Origin: Rhabdophis nuchalis
Taxonomy: Eukaryota; Chordata; Lepidosauria; Squamata; Natricidae
DNA length: 64,000 nucleotides
Assembly: GCA_039707465.1 (NCBI GenBank)
Contig: CM077647.1
Coordinates: 48,448,110-48,512,109, forward strand
Reading direction: 5' to 3'
Shown in pieces: positions 44,995 through 56,179 of this stretch. Both the position numbers and the translations under genes were made by a program. Every line of letters starts with the position of its first letter. The stretch's first letter is position 1. Below the pieces are notes generated by a model. That model worked only from the letters and a program-made list of their open reading frames with translations, made no database searches and was not told where the DNA came from.

Positions 44995-45851
44995 TTTAGG
45001 TTTAGGTTTTATTGGTTTCTTATACCGCCCTACTCCTGAAGGACTCAGGGTGGTGTACAGCCAGAGTAAAACAAATATACAAAGTTAAAAAAAGTTTTTA
45101 AAAGAGATATTAAACAATTTGGTCTAAAAATGAAAAAACCCAACCAACTCTGATTAAAATTAATAAAAAATTGTAATTTAAAATCATTTTTATGCCAGCC
45201 CAGCTTGTTGGAAAAAAATGGTTTTGAGAGCATGGCAGAAGATGCGTAAGTCAGGGATAGTTCTTAATTGCGGGGGCAATTTGTTCCAGAGGACAGGTGC
45301 TCCCACGGAGAAGGCTCTCCTCCTGGGTGTCGCCAGTGGACATTGTCTAGCCCAGTGTTTTTCAACCTTTTTTGTGCAAAGGCACACTTTTTTCATGAAA
45401 AAAATCACGAGGCACACCACCACCGTTAGAAAATGTTAAAAAGTATTTTATAATTGTTCATATTTCTGTTTACTTACTCAGTGCGAAACCTGGGCCTGTT
45501 TGGCTGAACACAAAGCTGATATTCTGGCAGGAATCGAAGAAAGACACACACGTAGCCCTTCGTCAACAGCTCTCAGTCTCTCTCTGTCTTTAGTTTTTAT
45601 AGCAATCAGGCTTGAAAAGCTCATCTCACACAGATATGTAGTACAAAATGGGAGCAATGTCAAAATAGCTTTTTTCCCACGGCACACCAGACAATATCTC
45701 ACGGCACACTAGTGTGCCACGGCACAGTGGTTGAAAAACGCTGGTCTAGCCAACGGCACCATGAGGAAACCCACTCTGGTTGCCAAACAAGTCAACAGTA
45801 AACAGCTCAACCAAAGAACCTCTACAACTATCCCAGAGAAAGCTATTAAGG
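44995..45851 (-). mobile_element. L2-like LINE 3' end, antisense (first of two)
   Basis: It starts with TTTAGGTTTAGGTTT and the hairpin TATACCGCCCTACTCCTGAA in reverse, then UTR, then the ORF2 C-terminal frame on the - strand (45190-45340: APVLWNKLPPQLRT, FQQAGLA). A hAT-like MITE is inserted at 45353-45743. The body resumes to about 45850, where a second copy begins. Confidence 0.75.
45353..45743. mobile_element. hAT-like MITE with perfect 8 bp duplication
   Basis: The ends CAGTGTTTTTCAACC and GGTTGAAAAACGCTG are inverted with one mismatch. GTCTAGCC is found at 45345-45352 and again at 45744-45751. It is 391 bp and interrupts the L2-like LINE, so it is younger than that LINE. CACGGCACACTAG-type phrases repeat inside. 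The small frames inside have no domain. Confidence 0.92.
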
Positions 45852-46725
45852 TTAAGGTTTAAGGTTTATTAGTTTTTTATACCGCCCTACTCCCGAAGGA
45901 CTCAGGGTGGTGTACAGCCAAAGTAAAACATATATAAAAGTTAAAACAAAACTGTTTTAAAAGCATATTAAACAATCTGGCCTCTCTTAAAATTAAAAAA
46001 CCAAACAAACCCCGATTAAAATTAATAAAATTAATAAATAAAAATTCATATTTAAAAATTCATTTTTATGCCAGCCCAGCTTGTTGGAAAAAAAAGGTTT
46101 TGAGAGCATGGTGGAAGGTGCATAAGTCAGAGATAGTTCTTAATTCCGGGGGCAATTTGTTCCAGAGGACAGGTGCTGCCACAGAGAAGGCTCTCCCCCT
46201 GGGTATTGCCAGTCGACATTGTTTAGCTGACGGCACCATGAGGACACCCTCTCTATGGGAGCGTACTGGCCGGTAGGAGGCTCTCGGTGGCAGAAGGCGA
46301 TCTTGTAAGTCCTAAGGGTCCTAAGGACCTACCCAGGTCCTAAGCCATGGAGCGCTTTAAAGATGGTAACCAACACCTTGAATCGCACCTGAAAAACCAC
46401 CAGAAGCCAGTGCAGCTCACGCAGGAGGGGTGTTACATGGGAGCGTCACGTTGCCCCCATAATTACCCATACGGCCGCATTCTGGACCAGTTGGAGCCTC
46501 CGGGCGCTCCTTATGGGGAGCCCCATGTAGAGAGCATTGCAGTAGTACAGACAAGAAGAGACAAGGGCATGAGTGACTGTGCGTAGGGGATTCCGATCTA
46601 GGAAGGGACGCAACTGGTAGATCAGGCGAACCTGATAAAACGCCCCTCTGGCGACAGCCGTCATATGATCTTCCAAGGACAGCCGTGCATCCAGGAGGAC
46701 ACCCAAGTTGCGAACCCTTCCTGTG
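45852..46725 (-). mobile_element. L2-like LINE, antisense (second of two)
   Basis: The same 3' end (TATACCGCCCTACTCCCGAA at 45880 in reverse) as the neighbour at 44995, with ORF2 C-terminal pieces up to 46725: LDARLSLEDHMTAVARGAF, LYYCNALYMGLPI, RLQLVQNAA. It is 5'-truncated and joins DIRS-B2 gag sequence. Confidence 0.8.
46446..46725 (-). pseudogene. L2-like ORF2 fragment
   Basis: A - strand frame with VRNLGVLLDARLSLEDH, AFYQVRLIYQLRPFLD and CNALYMGLPI, the post-RT region of ORF2. The RT core is missing. Confidence 0.75.
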
Positions 46726-48120
46726 GAAGAGGCAAGACAGAGCAAATTAGGCCTGCAGAGGATCATGGGCCTAAGCTATCAGCAGAGATGCAAGGGGTGA
46801 TATCTCAGGCAGTTGAGAGGGGCATTGCTGCTGGCCTTCACCAGAAGCAGGGCTGCCCCATCCGAGGCCTATCCTCCACACCAAAGCAGCACCCTGCTTG
46901 CAGGTGCAAACACAAGGACCTCCCTCTCTAGGCACCTTCATCACAACTGAGGAGTCAGTTCTGGAGGAAGACATTATAGGAAAGCAGGAATTATCGGAGG
47001 AAAGCCCGCCTTTGCAGGGTTATTCAAGCCTTCCCTTTTCAAATCATTATTGCATAAGGCAAAGGCTTCCACTGACCTGGGCAACCCCAGTCAGGGTACC
47101 TCTACCTCTCAAGATCCCAAGGAGGGTCTTTTCAAAGAGAATGCTCCAGCGCAGGAACTTGTTCCAGTTCCGGAACTCTTTGTGAACATAGTCCAGCACC
47201 AATGGGCGCAAACCAGTTCACTGACCAATCCTAGTGGAGCAGATAAATACCTCTACTCTGTAGAGAATAATTTGGAGGACATCTTAAAGCTTCCTCCAGT
47301 AGATCCCCCGGTCATTTTGCTTACGTCCAATTCTATCCTACTAGCAGACCTGATAGAAGGGTTTAAGGCAGAGGACAAGAAAGCAGAGAAGGCTTGCCAT
47401 AAAACCCACCAGGCAGCTTCCTGATCTGTTAGGGTATCCACCTCCACATCATTTTTCACAAGGGCTTCTCTCCTCTGGCTCCTCTTCTCTCCTATGGTCC
47501 AGGTGGTGCCATAATCTCAACAAGATCATAGCGGCTATGGAATATTCAACAGATGAATCCTTGAACGCTGCCAAATGTGCCTCTAGGGCATTAGCGTCCA
47601 ATGTGACTTCACGCCGTTTCCTGTGGCTGTGCCACTGGCAGGCAGACATGAAGTCAAAATGGAAGCTGGCCTTCGCTCCATTCTAGGGAGGACAGCTCTT
47701 TGGAGAGGCTCTAGAGAAAGTCCTGATTGAAACGAAAGACAAAAGAAAACTCCTTCTTTCAACTAGCAGGAAGCTGGGTAGAAAGAACGCCAATTTCTTT
47801 CGGAAGTAGTCCCTTTGTGGGACTGACTCCTCGGTCGCTGCCCCATTTTACCAAAGGTCCTATCTCCCTGCCAATGACAGGAACCAGGACAGGCCATCTT
47901 TTAGAGATAAGGGTAGGCAGCAACAGCCTTTCTGCTGGCCCTTTCGAAGGGGGTCCAACAACTGACCCTACCGAAGGACCAAGTGACCACCAGTGGTGTC
48001 CTCCCAAAGGTGGTCGTCTCAAACTATACTCTGCTCAATGGGAGCTGATCACCATGGACACTTGGGTCCGGAACACGGTCAGGCTGGGACTGATGCTAGA
48101 ATTTCTCTCCCTTCCCCTGT
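46725..48120 (+). pseudogene. DIRS-B2 gag-like fragment and start of RT frame
   Basis: Pieces in several frames match the DIRS-B1 gag order: MQGVISQAVERGIAAGL, then EGLFKENAP, LVPVPELFVNIVQHQWAQ, LKLPPVDPPVI, EGFKAEDKKAEKACHKT, and RFLWLCHWQADMKSKWKL (47600-47660). At 47990-48120 WELITMDTWVRNTV and LEFLSLPL resemble the start of the RT ORF. Stops and shifts abound. Sequence after 48120 no longer matches. Confidence 0.7.
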
Positions 48121-49286
48121 GAACTTTCATCTGCTACCCAGTTCCCTCTTTCCCTCCCCCCCCCCAAGAAAAGCTGCATGCAAGCAGAAATGCAAACTTC
48201 AAAAATAAGCTAAACAGCTTCAAAATAAAACAAACTTAATGAGGTTTGTTGAATCAAGAGTGAAAGGTAAAGGTGCATGAGCGGGTCACCCATTTGTCCC
48301 AAATTTCTCAGAAAAGAAGGAAAGAAAAGATTAAAATCTGCAGCCCCCCTTTAATGACCCAGAAAGAGGAGAGAAGAGGGGGGGAGATACACACAGGCAA
48401 TCACAGGTCTCCAGATCCCTTCCACTTATCACTCCCTGGGGCATCTCACCCACATACTCCCATTCATATTGCAATCAGAGTTTCATGATTGCTCATGCCA
48501 ACCAATCATTTTTAGATGTAGGTGTGTGTGTGTGTGTATGTGATTTTGGGGCCATTAGAATATGAGGCTACAAAAACTGGTTACAGTATCTGCAGCGTTA
48601 GATAAGAAATACCACTAATTAGTGAAACATATGTACTCATTTACATGGTGCCCCTTCTATCCAATTAGGTAGATTGTGATTTGACTCAACATACCTCAAT
48701 AAGTAATAACAAGCTGTTTAGCTTGTTATTTTTGAAGCTGTTCTTCCTCCCTCCCTCTTTGATGTCAGAGTCAAAGTGCTCCATCCTAAGTCAGTTTGTT
48801 TCTCTCTGACAGCTGCCTTTGGAGAATTGCTTCCATCTGAATGGAATCTAATATTTTGGAATCTTGGCTCAAAGTACCTCTTTTTGGATTGCTAGTTTTA
48901 TTTTTTGAAGCTGTTCTTCTTCCCTCCCTCCTTTACACCTGAGTGTATTTTTAAATGCTTATGAGTCAAGGTGCCCCACTGATATTTTGTTTTTTTGTTT
49001 TTTTAACACACGTTGCTGGCCTTTTGGGATGGCAGTTGTTGCACATCCTCCGTGGCTGCCACCCCTCAAAATAAGCCTGCAAATATCATGGTCCTCCAAA
49101 CTATTCTTGCTAAATATATACCACTTTCATCATGATAGAAAAAATTCTATCATTTGAGAAAAAGGGAGAGAAATGAAGGCAATGGTAATAAATAAAAAAT
49201 AATAATTAAATAAATAAAAAAAATAAGTATTATCACATAAAGTAGAAACTTGTTATGTTATAGGAATTTGTTTTATTGTATTACTA
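48121..49286 (+). other. Unrecognised repeat-like stretch in intron K-L
   Basis: Mixed composition, a (GT)n run at 48521-48540, and the phrase GAAGCTGTTCTTC occurring twice (48735, 48907). No coding domain recognised. It fills the place where the RT part of DIRS-B2 would be expected. Confidence 0.4.
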
Positions 49287-49889
49287 AGCTGTACCCGGCG
49301 TCGCGTTGCTGTGGACCAGTCTGGTTAAATGGCCAACCAATCTGTGTGTAGATCTACAGCTGCACACACAAACACGTACACACAACCACCATATAACTCC
49401 AACCTACCTACCTACTGTATTTCTTGCTCTCTCCACCTACCTACCTACCTACCGTATTTTTCCCTCTCTCTCTATCCCTCTACCTACCTACCTACTATAT
49501 TCCCCCCCCCCCCCTCTCTATCCCTCTATGGGCCACCTGGGAGTGTGCTATCCTCTGTGCCTTGTTTTGGGCCTAGTAGGCCTCCACACAGTGTGGAACT
49601 TTGGAGTCTTATTCGGTTGCTGAGGAAACGATCATTGGAAATGTGAGGGCTGTGCGTGAAGCTTCATAAGAAGCAGCCAGGTGGGAGGAGCTACAGGGAG
49701 GTGAAAACCTGAGAAATGCGTATCTTTTACATTTGTGCTGCTTGCACATGACACATGTGTGCAGCCACACAAAATGTACGTATGATTGTTACTTCCTTTC
49801 TTAGTAACATTGTGTGAAAATTTGGTGGCGATCGGTGCAGTACTCTCTGAGATTAGTGATTTTGCACAAACTATTTTAAATTTTTATTT
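49287..49889 (+). mobile_element. Repeat with CCGGCGTCGCGTTGCTGTGG end and (CTAC)n core
   Basis: It begins TAAGCTGTACCCGGCGTCGC, like TAGCTATACCCGGCCACGCG at 57053, followed by AATGGCCAACCAATCTGTGT, a short (CTAC)n/(CTCT)n core and GGGCCACCTGGGAGTGTG, TTGCTGAGGAAACG. The same 3' landmarks recur at 63930-64000. It is an unclassified interspersed repeat, probably a LINE or LINE-derived tail. Confidence 0.6.
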
Positions 49890-49897
49890 ATATAGAT

Positions 49898-50992
49898 CAG
49901 TGATGGCGAACCTTTTTAGGCTCGCCCGCCATAAGGGGGGGAGCGCAGGGGGGGTCGTGTACGGGCGTGCCGCACCCATAATGCAACATGTGACCCCCCC
50001 GCACTACAGATCCCCCCCCCCCATTTTTTACATGCTCTTTTCGCCCTCCCCAGACTCCTGAGGCTTTATAGAAGCCTGGGGAGCGTGAAACGAGCCTCCC
50101 CCCCCCGGCCCTCCGGAGGTTTTATGAACTTCTCTGAAGCCTCAGGAGCACTCAAAATGATGCTGCAAGCAATCGGAGGTCACTTCCGGTTTCAGCAGCG
50201 CATCATTTTGAGTGCTCCGGAAGCTTTAGGGAAACACCCTGAAGGTCGCTGGGGCCTCCGGAGGGACTGGGAATCCTCTGAAGCACTCAAAATGATGTGC
50301 TGCCGAAACTGGAACTGACCTCCGATTTGCTTGCAGCTTCCTTTTGAGTGGTCCAGAGGCTTAAGGGAAGCCTCCTGAAGGTTGCTGAAGCTTCTGGAGC
50401 ACTCAAAATGACGCTGCAAGCAAATCGGAGGTCACTTCCGGTTTTGGTGGTGCATCATTTTAAGTGCTCCTGAGGTTTCCCAGGCCTTCCAGAGGCCCTC
50501 CGGAGGCTTCAGCAACCTTCAGGAGGCTTCCCTGAAGCCTCCGGAGCGCTCAAAATGACGCGCCACCGAAACTGGAAGTGACCTCCGATTGCTTGCAGTG
50601 TCATTTTGAGCGCTCCGGAGACTTCAGGGAAGCCTCCTGAAGGTTGCTGAAGCCTCCGGAGGGCCTCTGGAGGGCCTGGGAAGCCTCCGGAGCACTCAAA
50701 ATGATGCACCACCAAAACCGGAAGTGACCTCCGATTGCTTGCAGCGTCATTTTGATCGCTCCGGAGACTTCAGGGAAGTTCATGAAGCCTCTGGAGGGCC
50801 TTTGGGGGCAAGGGGGGGGGGTTCGCCCTCCCCAGGCTCCAAAGGCTTCATAGGGTGAAAAAAGCATGAAAAAATTCAGCTGGCCAGCGTGCGCATGCGC
50901 GCTGGGCAGCTGACAGGGCATCGCCTTGCGTGCCCTGACAAATGGCTTCGCGTGCCACCTGTGGCACGCGTGGCATAGGTTTGCCATCACTG
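49898..50992. mobile_element. hAT-like MITE, 1.1 kb, perfect 8 bp duplication
   Basis: It starts CAGTGATGGCGAACC and ends GGTTTGCCATCACTG. ATATAGAT lies on both sides (49890-49897 and 50993-51000). The inside is a chain of inverted GC-rich units with GAAGCCTCCGGAGCACTCAA, ATGATG/CATCAT and GGAAGTGACCTCCGATTGCT. No transposase frame. It belongs to the same family as 21966-22251. Confidence 0.93.
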
Positions 50993-51000
50993 ATATAGAT

Positions 51001-51739
51001 GTATATGTTTTGTGCTGCTGTAAAGGTGTTTTTCTTTTGAGCATTTGGTTGTTGGGCATTTGTGGTACATGTGCCTGTGCGAAAGCATGTGCCTGCAGTT
51101 AGTTCTATCCTTCCTGCATTGGGATCTGGATCCTTCATGGGTCCTTTTAAATTCCATCCCCATTCCCTCCAGGAATTGGCACATAACTCAAACTACCAGA
51201 GCAATCCTCACATTTTTTGTGCTGTTAATAGGTCAATCAGGAATAACAGGATAAACACTGCCAGAAAGGAATCCATCTATGCATATGACTGAGTTTTACA
51301 ATGTAGTTAGTTTATATGACTAAAGTAATTATAATAGTAAGAGCTTTGGCGTAAAAGTAAGAGAAGGAGTCTGAGGAATTGTGACAAGTAGAAAGTCATG
51401 ATTTTAACTTTCCTGTGGCCGTTGTGTATTTTGGGGTGTGTGTTGCAAAGGGTTTTCTAGCTCGGACCTGAGGCAACTGGACGGAGAAACAAACCCCCAG
51501 AGAGGAAACTTCACATGGAACACTTTTTCCCTCTCCCCCTCTTTCTTTCTCCGTTCCCTTCCTCTGATTGGCTGGCGGTGAACTGTCACCTGAGCCCAAA
51601 AGCCCAGGGTGAACAGTGTTTCTCCCAAAAGCTTCTGAGGAAGGGCCTGGGACTAAAGAGGCAGGGTCCCATTGGCCAGCACGAACAGCTAGGTTCTAAC
51701 ATCATATTGGATTTCCTCACTTCTAAAATTCCAGTGAAG
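51001..51739 (+). other. Intron K-L stretch before DIRS-A2
   Basis: No recognised gene. From about 51430 the GC content rises and the frames on both strands lack domains; it may contain the leader of DIRS-A2 or an unknown repeat. Confidence 0.4.
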
Positions 51740-52198
51740 GGCTGGAGCAGTGATTCTCGCTCCTTGGAGCCGGGGCTCTTTATTAACCTCAGGGCTTCTT
51801 TAAAAGGGACTGCCGGGGATTCTTTAGAGGCTTTCAGCCTCTTCCCTTCTCCAGCGGCTTGCAAGGCTTCCCTGGGCTCAGCGCTACCTAGCACTGGCTG
51901 TTGGAGGCCCCGCTTCGCACTGCCACTTCGTCTGAAGCTCCCTCACCGCTGACCACCTTCAAAAGCTGCCAAGCGCCACCGCAGCTTCCTGGAAGGCATC
52001 GCCACTGATCACCGCCGCCATTTCTAGGCACTTCATAGCTGTCAGACCTCCACTGCAGCTGCAGTCTCCTAGGCAGCTTTTCTTCAGAGCCAGCATCGCC
52101 CTCACTTCTTCAGCGGCCTCGGCTACCTTGTGGCGCCTGGCCCATAGGCTCTGTAGCCTCAGTGGCCATTTTGTTTGGGCACGAAAAGTTCCGGTGGC

Positions 52199-53042
52199 CA
52201 TGTTGAATTTCCATTCAGCACATCATGCTTGTGAGTACATACAATGGCTTCCTCTCCTGTCCTTGAGTCTCAGCTCTCCCTCCAGCCCAGGCTCGCACTG
52301 GCCCTCCTTCACCCAAGGCCCATAAGCACAGGTCCACTCTGGAGGCCCCACCCAAAAGACCTAGGTCTAATTACAAGGCCTCAGTCTCTCCTACTTCGCA
52401 GGAAGATGGCAGCACCACTCAAATTCATCCCAAGAAGGCCAAGGGCAAGACCAAGCATACAGAATCCCATCTGTTTCATCCCCAGAGGCCTTCTCAACCC
52501 AGCCCTCCTCCTGACCTATCTTCTGAGTTGGAGAATGATAATTCCCCCGCAACTTCAATTATTCAACCAGAGGAAGCAAGGGCCTCGGGCGACCTAGCTG
52601 GCCGTGGGGAGAAATCCAGGGATGATAGGAGCATAACTCCTGATGGGGAGCCCTTATACCAAGAGGATGTCTCTCCTTCATTCCATCGCCATTCTTACTC
52701 ACTGATATGGCTGCTATCATATCTGATGCCATCGAACGGGACATAGCAGCAGGCCTTAAGCACAGGTCGTCTTACCATTGGTCCGGAACCAATGGGCATC
52801 ACCAGGTACAGGCCTTCTTCCCAACACCTTGGACAAGCGCCTGTATAATGTGGGCTCTGACCTACTAAGGCTCTTGATGTACTTTCTATTGACTTACCTG
52901 TACTTAGCTTATCCTCTCCTAATGCAGCCTGAGCAGCTCCTTAGGAGGCTCTTCGTCCTGAAGATAAAAGAATAGAACAGACACTAGTCAAGGGCCATCA
53001 AGCTTCAGCTTGGGCCGTCAGAGCAGCTATATCTGCTTCTTT
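52199..53042 (+). pseudogene. DIRS-A2 gag-like remnant
   Basis: Frame pieces correspond to DIRS-A1 gag: the start region at 52199, a Ser/Pro-rich part, AAGLKHRS (52748-52771), then a jump directly to VRNQWASPGTGLLPNTLD (52778-52830). About 370 nt of DIRS-A1 gag are missing between them. A second jump near 53043 in a T-run removes the gag end and the RT start (about 800 nt). Confidence 0.75.
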
Positions 53043-54492
53043 CTTTTCTTTTTTTTACTTTCATCTCTTTATCATGCCAAAGTCTTCGGGGAGCTGGAGG
53101 GCCATCCTCGACCTCAAATTCCTCAACAGATTCATTCGATACAGGAGATTCAAAATGCACTCTCTCCTTTCCATCTTGGAGAGTGTGCGCAAAAACGATC
53201 TCCTCACCTCTGTGGATCTCACAGAGGCTTACTTTCATGTCCCTATTCACAAACAGCACAGGAAATATCTCAGGTTTGGCTACGCAGATGACCATTTTCA
53301 ATATTGGACCCTTCCCTTTGGGCTGTCCTCAGCCCCGAGGGTGTTCACCAAGATTCTTGCAGTCATAGCAGTGCACCTGAGGGCCAGGCCCATAAGAATA
53401 ATGTGCTACCTGGATGACATTCTTTTGTTGTCCAGGTCCCACAATCAGGCCCTTCGGGATCTCCAAGACACCCTCCAGGTTCTCCAGGAGGTGGGATTCT
53501 CCATAAATCAGGAGAAAAGTCATCTGACTCCCACCTCATGGCTAGTTCACTTGGGAGCCTTCATAGACTCCTCCCAGGGGAGGGTTTTCCTGTTCCAGGA
53601 ACGACAGCCTCAGAGAGATAGCCAGGGAAGTACAGAGGAAGCAGTTGGTCTCTCTTCTCCAGCTGTGCCAACTGCTGGGGAAGATGATCTCTTGCTTCTC
53701 CATTGTCCTGTGGGCACAGCTCCACAGCCGCTGCCTTCAGTGATTTCTTCTGCCATAACAGAAGACAAATAGCAGCTGCTCCCTGATGAAGGCTCTCCAA
53801 TCTCTGGACTGGTGGGTCTCCCCAGCGTTCGCTCAGGGGTCCCTCTTCAGGGAATCTCTGTGTCTTGTAGTCACAACGGACGCAAGCTTGATGGGATGGG
53901 GCGCTCACCTGCAAGACCAGGTAGCTCAGGGCCTCTGGTCCAATTCTCACCTTTCCCACAGTATCAATTGGTTAGAGTTGAGGCCATCCATCTAGCCCTC
54001 CTTCACTTCCAATCATCTCTCCTCAACACACACGTGCTGATTCAGACGGACAACACAATGGCCAAGGTGCATGTCAACCACCCAGGGAGGATGAGGGCTG
54101 TATCTCTCATGGAGTCTGCCTTTTGCCTAGGGATCTGGGTGGAAGCCCATCTTCTCTTTCTCCACGCCGAACATATCTCAAGCACCAACAACACCCAGGT
54201 GGACTGGTTGAGCCGCACAACAATTGACCCTGCGGAGTGGAGCCTGAACCGTCGCATCTTCAGACAACTGTCTTCCAGGTACAGGACTCCAGTGCTGAAC
54301 CTATTTGCAACGGCATCCAACAAGCAGTTGCCCAGATACGTCTCGTTGCACGACATCAGGTGCATAAGGGACGGCCGCCTTGAGGTGCTGGTGGTCTCAC
54401 GGCCTCCTGTACACCTTCCCTCCCCCCTGATTCAGAGGGTGATCCGGAGGATAGAGGAAGAGACGGAACTCCTCCTAATCGCCCCCCACTGG
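53043..54492 (+). pseudogene. DIRS-A2 RT/RNase H remnant
   Basis: The 53074-53772 frame reads cleanly: MPKSSGSWRAILDLKFLN, SVDLTEAYFHVPIH, FGLSSAPRVFTK, CYLDDILLLSRS. After frame breaks near 53620, RNase H parts follow: VTTDASLMGWGAHLQ (53877-53921), WLELRPSI, IQTDNTMAKVHVNH and TQVDWLSRTTID. The RT catalytic motif is intact but the N-terminal part is deleted. Confidence 0.8.
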
Positions 54493-54935
54493 CTGTGCCA
54501 CCCTGTCCCAAGACTTCACCCTTCCAAATTTCCAATCCTTCTCACAGACTTGAACGCAAATGGCACACGTTAGATGTGAGACGTGTTCTTAAGATCTATA
54601 TTGCCAAGACCGCTGTTTTCAGGCGTGCCAAAGCTCTCTTCATAACTTTCCATTCTACCAATAAAGGTCTCAAAGCCTCCCCATCAATGGTTGGTTGTTG
54701 GCTCAGGTCTGCCATATCCCGAGCCTACCTAGCACACCATCTCACTCCTCCACTGAACATTACGGCGTATTCTATGCGCAGTGCAGCTATATCGGCGGAG
54801 TGGACAACACAAGCCTCGGTGGCGGAGATCTGCAGGGTGGCCACATGGACTCCTCCTCCTTTTATCTGCCACTATGATGTGGATAGATATGCTTCAGCGG
54901 ATATGGCTTTCGGACGGCGGGTGCTTCAACAGGTG
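54493..54935 (+). pseudogene. DIRS-A2 tyrosine recombinase remnant
   Basis: Only the C-terminal part remains: RLERKWHTLDVRRVLKIYI, NKGLKASPSMVG, ITAYSMRSAA and FICHYDVDRYAS. The motif that is HSTR in DIRS-B1 is YSMR here, so the catalytic His is lost, while the Tyr is kept. The N-terminal half with the first Arg is deleted, joined near 54492 to RNase H sequence. Confidence 0.8.
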
Positions 54936-54999
54936 CTCCTTTTTGCTCCTAGCCCATCTTCATTCCCACCCGGGGACACTCCTAGCTTTGGTACGTCCC

Positions 55000-55095
55000 A
55001 CACATGACCGCTGTCTCCACCAACATTGGAGAATGGGGCGTTGGTTCTTGTGTGATACGCCCCTTCTCGAGACAGGTGGAGACAGCGGTCATCCC
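55000..55095. repeat. DIRS-A2 internal complementary region
   Basis: It contains CACATGACCGCTGTCTCCAC, CATTGGAGAATGGGGCGTTG and GATACGCCCCTTCTCGAGAC, closely like 34541-34634. The right end at 55288-55353 is its partial inverse. Confidence 0.8.
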
Positions 55096-55353
55096 TACCC
55101 TTATAGATCTGGCCTAGTTCGCAGAGGGAAGTCATGGTGATGGGCTACATCATCTAGGATCGAGAGCATTAAATAGCGCACAGCAGTCTACTTATCTCCT
55201 TCATCAAGAAAAGCAGGAAGACACTCCTCAGAGCCGATGACTTCACTTTAGTAGACTCAGTCCTATTGGTTACTGGCTGAGTTAACCCACACATGACCGC
55301 TGTCTCCATCTGCCTCAAGAAAAGGCGTATCAGGTAAGAACCAATGCCCCATT

Positions 55354-56140
55354 CTATCCAGAAACTCTGTGCAGTCCCTCACACAGCACCCTCGGGTGTG
55401 AAGTTTCCTGAAGAGCGCTTTGAATCTACATCCACTTGTTGTGCATCGGTTCCCTACTTGGGACTTCACATTAATACTGCAGGTCCTCACTGAGGCTCTC
55501 TTTAAGCCCATCCATTCTGTCAGTCTCCGCCATTTGACATTTAAAATGGCTTTTCTCATAGCCATCACATTGATAAGGTGGGTTTCGGAGCTGGCAGCCC
55601 TCTCAGTTAGGGAAGATCTATGTATCTTTCATTCGGACTGGGCCATATTCTGCCTGGACCGAATATTCCTTCCAAAGATTATGTTTCAAAGGGCTCAGGA
55701 GGTGATCCTCCCCAATTTTTGCCCTCATCCTCAGCATCCGAGAAAGTGAACATGGCACAAGCTAGATGTTCGTAGAGTAATCTGCAGATACGTCAAGAGA
55801 ACCACTGCCTTTTGGCAGTCAGGATCTCTCTTTATGGCCTTTCAGCCAGGATCCATGGGACAGAAAGTGTCATCTTCTACCATCGCTCGATGGCTACAGA
55901 CTTGCATCAAGATGGCCTACCAACATCAAGGCAAACCTGTTCCACCACGGATCACCACACATTCCACAAGAAGCACTGTGACCACGGCAGCCTAGGTGAC
56001 ACAAACACCCATTGAGGAGATTTGTAGGGCAGCGATGTGGTCATCCTCAACTCCATTTATCAGACATTGCAGACTTGATTCTTTTGCTGCAGCTGAAGCC
56101 TTCTTTGGGAGACGAGTACTGCAGAGTGTCGTAGCAACTT
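55354..56140 (+). pseudogene. DIRS-B2 tyrosine recombinase fragment, catalytic Tyr lost
   Basis: It resumes within the recombinase immediately after DIRS-A2: SLTQHPRV, PLVVHRFPTWDF, FLIAITLIRWVSELAALS, HSTRS (about 55962) and EEICRAAMWSS. The motif RHYRID of DIRS-B1 reads RHCRLD here, so the catalytic Tyr has become Cys. Stops occur at 55747-55749 and 55993-55995. Confidence 0.8.
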
Positions 56141-56179
56141 CACGCACCCTGGACAGACCTTCTTCCCACCCAAGGATTA

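Larger units (their letters stand above)
51740..55353 (+). mobile_element. DIRS retrotransposon, family A copy 2 (DIRS-A2), deleted
   Basis: Similarity to DIRS-A1 is clear from about 52123 (CTTGTGGCGCCTGGCCC, CTCAGTGGCCATTTTGTTT). The order is gag, RT/RNase H, recombinase, internal complementary region (55000-55090), right end (55255-55353). Three large internal deletions are seen near 52770, 53043 and 54492. The left inverted repeat was not found, so the 5' limit is uncertain. The right end is followed directly by DIRS-B2 recombinase sequence. Confidence 0.82.
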
